Below are positions 60,465 to 64,000 of a stretch of 64,000 nt of DNA, piece after piece; positions within the stretch are counted from its first letter, which is position 1, and the number at the start of each line of letters is the position of its first letter. A program made the translations under genes and the position numbers. Below the pieces are notes generated by a model, which saw only the letters and a program-made list of their open reading frames with translations, made no database searches and was not told the DNA's origin. The stretch comes from Azohydromonas lata NBRC 102462. Lineage in GTDB: Bacteria > Pseudomonadota > Gammaproteobacteria > Burkholderiales > Burkholderiaceae_C. The stretch spans positions 28,393-92,392 of the forward strand of contig NZ_BCTC01000016.1 in assembly GCF_001571085.1 (NCBI RefSeq), given 5' to 3'.

Positions 60465-61385
60465 CTACCGCTGGGCGAACAGCCGGGCGCCAGGCGAAGG
60501 CATCTCGGCGCACAGCACCGTGCCCGTTTCGGAATCGGTCAGTACCAGCTGGGCACTCTCGGGCCGGTAGGCGACGTTGGTGATGGTGTGGCCCGTGGGG
60601 CTCTTCACGACGTGGGTGACCTCGCCGCGGGCGTTCATCACGAACGCGCAGCCCAGGCTGGCGTGGGCGACGACGAGACGGTTGTCCGCATCGACGGCCA
60701 TGCCGTCCGGACCACTCGTGCCGAAGAAGGTGCGAAACGCTCCGACCTTGGAAATGGAACCGTCAGCCAGCAGCGGCCCGCGCCAGACGGCGTTGCCGCG
60801 CGTGACGGCCACGAACAGGAAGCGGCCGTCGCGGTCGAGCGCGATGCCGTTGGGGCTGGGCGCGTTGGCGATGAGCAGGTCCAGGCCGCCATCCGTGCGC
60901 AGCCGGTAGACACGGCCCGAGGGGTCGTGCAGGCCGCTCTGGCCCTGGTCGGTGAAGTACAGCTGCCCCTGGGCGTCGAAGCACAGGTCGTTGAGTCCCT
61001 TGAAGCTCTCCGAGTTGCGGTGGCCCAGCACGGTGTCGACCGAGCCGGTGGCCGGGTCCACGCGCAGCAGGCCGCGCCGGTAGTCGGCCACCCACAGCGA
61101 GCCGTCACGATGGATCGCGATGCCGTTGGGCCAACCACCCGTTTCTGCCACGGCTTCCCATTCCAGCGACGACGTCACCCGGACGACGCGTCCGTGCGGA
61201 ATGTCGGTCAGGTACACGTTGCCGGCGTTGTCGAAGGCCGGGCCTTCGAGGAAGCAGTCCACGACCTGGCCGGGCTTGTTGGCGTCGGCCCATTCGCTGC
61301 GCACCGGGCGGCGCAGCGCCTCGGGCATGCGCGTGAGCACGCGAGCCTCGATGACCTGCGGCGGCTGGAAGTCCAGGTTCCACAT
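60465..61385 (-). CDS. SMP-30/gluconolactonase-family protein
   Basis: A 306-residue six-bladed propeller of the SMP-30/LRE family. Conserved metal-site segments include FLEGPAFDNAGNVYLTDIPHGRV (Glu), TGGWPNGIAIHRDGSLWVAD, ESFKGLNDLCFDAQGQLYFTD (Asn-Asp) and GPDGMAVDADNRLVVAH. It probably opens a lactone in the pathway served by the neighbouring receptors. It ends before the porin and starts six bases after the Bug receptor stop at 61392, so the genes form one leftward operon. Confidence 0.88.
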   Translation of the reverse strand: MWNLDFQPPQVIEARVLTRMPEALRRPVRSEWADANKPGQVVDCFLEGPAFDNAGNVYLTDIPHGRVVRVTSSLEWEAVAETGGWPNGIAIHRDGSLWVADYRRGLLRVDPATGSVDTVLGHRNSESFKGLNDLCFDAQGQLYFTDQGQSGLHDPSGRVYRLRTDGGLDLLIANAPSPNGIALDRDGRFLFVAVTRGNAVWRGPLLADGSISKVGAFRTFFGTSGPDGMAVDADNRLVVAHASLGCAFVMNARGEVTHVVKSPTGHTITNVAYRPESAQLVLTDSETGTVLCAEMPSPGARLFAQR

Positions 61386-61391
61386 GGCTGG

Positions 61392-62360
61392 TCAGTCCGG
61401 CTTGACACCGGCGGTGCGGCTCACCTCGGTCCAGGTCTTGGTCTCGCTGCGCACCAGCTGCGCGAAGTCGGACTGGGCGATGCCGCCCGGCTTCGCGCCC
61501 ATGGCGGCGAAGCGTTCCTTGAGCTTGGCATCCGTCAGCGCCTTGGCCACCTCGGCCTGCAACTTGTCCACGATCTCCTTGGGCGTGCCTTTGGGCGCCG
61601 CCAGCCCGAACCAGTTGGTCACCGCGTAGCCCGGCAGACCGATTTCCTTGAAGGTGGGCACGTCGGGCAGCATGGGCAGGCGCTGGTCACCCGTCACGGC
61701 CAGCGCGCGCACCTTGCCGCCCTGGACCTGGGGCACGGCGGTGGGGGCCGCGGTGATGAGCAAGTCCACCTGGTTGCCGATCACTCCCAGCATCGCGTCG
61801 CCCGCGCCCTTGTAGGGAATGTGCGTGAGGGAGAGCTTGCCCTCGCGCTTCAACACCTCGGCCGACAGGTGCGTGGAGCTGCCGTTGCCGCCGGAGCCGA
61901 AGTTGAGCTTGCCGGGATTCTTGCGGGCCTCCTCGATCAGCGCTTGTGCGCTCTTGAACGGCGACGTAGCGGAGACGACCAGCACCACGGGCGTGGTCGC
62001 CAGCGTCGTCACGGGCACCAGGTCGTTGGCATGGTCCCAGGGCAGCTTGGCAAACAGCGCCGGCAGCATGGCGTAGGTGGTGTCATTGACCAGGAAGGTG
62101 CTGCCGTCGGGCGCGCTCTTGGCCACCTGCCCTGAAGCGATGGTGCCGGAGGCGCCGGCCTTGTTCTCGACGAAAAAGCTCTTGCCGGTCTGCTGCGTCA
62201 GCTTCTCGGCAATCATGCGGGCCGCGAAATCCGTGGTGCCGCCCGGTGCGTAGGGCACCACCAGCCGTGCCGGTTTGTCGGGCCAGCTTTGGGCCGCGAC
62301 GCCGAAGTGCAGCAGCGACAGGCCGAGGCCGGCGCACAGCGCCTTGATGGTGAGTTTCAT
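61392..62360 (-). CDS. Bug/TctC-family extracytoplasmic solute receptor
   Basis: A 322-residue periplasmic receptor: signal peptide ending SLLHFGVAAQS, then SWPDKPARLVVPYAPGGTTD, the canonical Bug N-terminus. GKSFFVENKAGASGTIASGQ and LTHIPYKGAGDAMLGVIGNQ bind the carboxylate ligand in this family. Large numbers of such genes are typical of Burkholderiales. Tricarboxylate-transporter TctAB genes are not adjacent here, so it may work with a shared transporter. Confidence 0.92.
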   Translation of the reverse strand: MKLTIKALCAGLGLSLLHFGVAAQSWPDKPARLVVPYAPGGTTDFAARMIAEKLTQQTGKSFFVENKAGASGTIASGQVAKSAPDGSTFLVNDTTYAMLPALFAKLPWDHANDLVPVTTLATTPVVLVVSATSPFKSAQALIEEARKNPGKLNFGSGGNGSSTHLSAEVLKREGKLSLTHIPYKGAGDAMLGVIGNQVDLLITAAPTAVPQVQGGKVRALAVTGDQRLPMLPDVPTFKEIGLPGYAVTNWFGLAAPKGTPKEIVDKLQAEVAKALTDAKLKERFAAMGAKPGGIAQSDFAQLVRSETKTWTEVSRTAGVKPD

Positions 62361-62439
62361 GATGGATGTCTGTAGTGGGATCGGTCGCCTGACTTGTGCA
62401 GGCTTGGGTGGTGAGGCCGCTACCTGATGCGGCCGGGCC

Positions 62440-63426
62440 TTACTCGGGTTTCACGCCTGCCGAGCGGACCACGTCGCCCCAGCGGGCGTGCTCGGTCTTG
62501 AGGAACTGCGCCAACTGCTGGGGCGTTCCCGTCATGGGAGCGCTGCCCTCGGCCTGCAGCTTGGCCCCCGTCTCGGGCTTGGCCAGCGCCGCCTCCACGG
62601 CGCCGTGCATGGTCTTGACGACGTCGGCCGGCATCCCGGCAGGGCCGACCAGCACCTTCCAGTCCACGGCCTCGAAGCCGGGATAGCCGGCTTCGGCGAC
62701 GGTGGGCACGTCGCCCAGGATGGGCAACCGCTTGGTCGAGGTCACGGCCAAGGCCCTGAGCTTGCCGCTCTTGATCTGCGGCAGAGCGGCCTGGGGCGTG
62801 GGCAACATGAAGTCGGTCAGGTTGGCGATCAGGTCGTTGATTGCCGGCGCCGCGCCCTTGTAGGGCACATGGGTGGCTTGATAGCCGGCGCGTTTGGACA
62901 GCAGCTCGCCGGCCAGGTGGCCCACCGTGCCATTGGCGGCGGACGCCATCGTCAGCGCGCCGGGCTTGGCCTTGGCCGCCTTCACGAGGTCGGCCAGCGT
63001 CTTGTAGGGCGAGCTGGCATTCACGACCAGCACCACCGGCTGCTGCGCCACGAACGCGATAGGCGTGAAGGCCTTGAGCGCGTCGTAGGGCATCTTCGGG
63101 TAGAGCGTCGGGTTGATGGCCAGGTTGGAGGTCTGTCCCATCCCGACCGTGTAGCCGTCCGGCTTGGCTTTGGCCACGGCGTCCATGCCGATGTTGCCGC
63201 CGGCACCGGGCTTGTTGTCGACGACGACGTTCCAGCCGTTGCCGCTGGTGATGCGCTCGGCCACCAGGCGCGCGACCACGTCGGTGGCGCCCGCGGGCGG
63301 GTAAGGCACCACGAGCCGGATCGGCTGGGTCGGCCAGGCCTGAGCCTGGACGATGCCCGCGGCAGCGAGGCCCGTGATCAAGACAAGCGCCTTCACGGCG
63401 GCGCGGCGGTTGGCGTAGGACTGCAT
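62440..63426 (-). CDS. Second Bug/TctC-family solute receptor
   Basis: A 328-residue receptor related to the one at 61392 but clearly distinct. The signal is ALVLITGLAAAGIVQAQ, then AWPTQPIRLVVPYPPAGATD. The ligand-site strands are NVVVDNKPGAGGNIGMDAVA and ATHVPYKGAAPAINDLIANL. It ends SAGVKPE. It lies between the first receptor and the CoA-transferase in the same direction. Confidence 0.92.
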   Translation of the reverse strand: MQSYANRRAAVKALVLITGLAAAGIVQAQAWPTQPIRLVVPYPPAGATDVVARLVAERITSGNGWNVVVDNKPGAGGNIGMDAVAKAKPDGYTVGMGQTSNLAINPTLYPKMPYDALKAFTPIAFVAQQPVVLVVNASSPYKTLADLVKAAKAKPGALTMASAANGTVGHLAGELLSKRAGYQATHVPYKGAAPAINDLIANLTDFMLPTPQAALPQIKSGKLRALAVTSTKRLPILGDVPTVAEAGYPGFEAVDWKVLVGPAGMPADVVKTMHGAVEAALAKPETGAKLQAEGSAPMTGTPQQLAQFLKTEHARWGDVVRSAGVKPE

Positions 63427-63450
63427 GGGTGTCTCCGGGTAGTGGCTCGT

Positions 63451-64000
63451 TCAGGCGTTGGCCTGCTCGGCAGGGGCATGCGCTGCTTGCGCGTGGGCGC
63501 CGATCACGTCGGCAGCACGCAGCGCCTGGATTTCGTCGCTGCCATAGCCCAGTTGGCGCAACAGGGCGTCGGTGTGCTCGCCCAGCGCCGGCGGCGCGGC
63601 GCGCAGCGGCAGGCGCTGGCCGTCCAGCGTCAAGGGCAGCAGTGGTGTGCGCGTATCGACGGCCCGGCCCGCGCCAGAGGCGTCAGACGGCAGCGACACC
63701 GGCGCCAGGCCGCCCGTGGCGAGCAGGTGCGCGTCGTCGAACAGGTCCTGCGGCCGCGTGATGGGGGCATAGGGCAGCCCGATCTTCTCGAAGCGCGCCC
63801 CCAGCTCGGCCGCGCTGTACCGCGCGAACTGGTCACGCAGCACCGGCAACATCCACTCGCGGGCGCGCACGCGGTCGTTGTTGGTGGCCAGGCGCGGGTC
63901 GGCCAGCAGCGGCTCCATGCCGAACTCTCGACACATCAGCGCCCACTGCGTGTCGCTCACCGCGGCCAGGAAGACCTGCTCGCCATCCTTGACCGTGAAC
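63451..64000 (-). CDS. CaiB/BaiF-type CoA-transferase (3' part)
   Basis: Only the C-terminal 180 or so residues are in the window; the gene runs in from beyond 64000. VKDGEQVFLAAVSDTQWALM with MCREFGMEPLLADPRLATNN and GLPYAPITRPQDLFDDAHLL is the C-terminal pattern of family III CoA-transferases, including the VxNDxQW-like segment. It would activate an organic acid as its CoA ester, in line with the neighbouring carboxylate receptors. Confidence 0.88.
   Translation of the reverse strand, partial: FTVKDGEQVFLAAVSDTQWALMCREFGMEPLLADPRLATNNDRVRAREWMLPVLRDQFARYSAAELGARFEKIGLPYAPITRPQDLFDDAHLLATGGLAPVSLPSDASGAGRAVDTRTPLLPLTLDGQRLPLRAAPPALGEHTDALLRQLGYGSDEIQALRAADVIGAHAQAAHAPAEQANA

Larger units (their letters stand above)
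53184..64000 (+). mobile_element. GInt-2: second ginABCD island, right end outside the window
   Basis: The left end is placed after CCTG at 53180-53183 because TTCCTGGTTAGC there matches TTCTGGTAGC at the left end of GInt-1, and because parB coding stops there. A gin operon (53310-59130) follows in the same arrangement as in GInt-1. The genes from 59179 on would then be cargo. The right boundary is not seen, and the end coordinate is only the window edge. The alternative is a deletion that joined the gin operon to chromosomal DNA near 59.15 kb. Confidence 0.6.

Noticed and set aside
60219..62135. 638-codon plus-strand open frame
   Set aside because: Antisense to the SMP-30 and Bug receptor genes, which have full family signatures.

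Overview
The window is GC-rich DNA, probably from a betaproteobacterium of the Burkholderiales (Comamonadaceae-like). This is inferred from codon use, two Bug/TctC-type solute receptors, a Gram-negative porin and a CaiB/BaiF CoA-transferase at the right end. Most of it reads as a large conjugative element (ICE or plasmid) that has itself collected smaller elements.

1-21.2 kb (plus strand): a divergent helix-turn-helix regulator, then a nearly continuous P-type type IV secretion operon: virB1, B2, B3, B4, a secreted protein, B6, B5, B8, B9, B10, a 64-residue degenerate VirB11-like ORF, B11, virD4, an OmpA-like lipoprotein, a 1249-residue polyvalent protein and a TraX-like protein. Small membrane or secreted proteins of unknown function follow. 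I see no relaxase.

21.2-26.5 kb (minus strand): a type I-F CRISPR effector operon, csy1-csy2-csy3-csy4 (cas8f, cas5f, cas7f, cas6f), without cas1 or cas2/3. A four-repeat, three-spacer array sits just upstream of cas8f and reads in the same direction. Cas8f is longer than usual and a 111-residue protein of unknown function follows cas6f.

26.5-37.1 kb: a zinc-ribbon membrane protein, an SSB-like protein and an ACT-like protein. Then comes AT-richer cargo: a RibD-like deaminase, a HExxH metallopeptidase, a zinc-finger protein, an integrase fragment and a DUF4153 membrane protein, with an IS5-type MITE and an imperfect direct repeat. A cluster of palindromes, a decayed dnaE2 3' end and a LexA box close this region.

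37.1-45.1 kb: a GInt-type island (ginABCD: three tyrosine recombinases plus a small coiled-coil protein). It is inserted precisely inside an SOS-box gene, whose two halves lie at 37047-37142 and 45073-45454. Its cargo is a HAF-repeat PEP-CTERM protein and an IS630 remnant.

45.1-53.2 kb: further backbone, with a zeta-toxin-like pair, an XRE regulator with a HEPN-like neighbour, small conserved element proteins, a PAPS-reductase-like protein and a parB cut at its 5' side.

53.2-64 kb: a second ginABCD module, whose left end cuts parB. It is followed by porin, SMP-30 lactonase, two Bug receptors and a CoA-transferase. Because the other half of parB is not in view, this catabolic cluster is probably cargo of the second island rather than resident chromosome.
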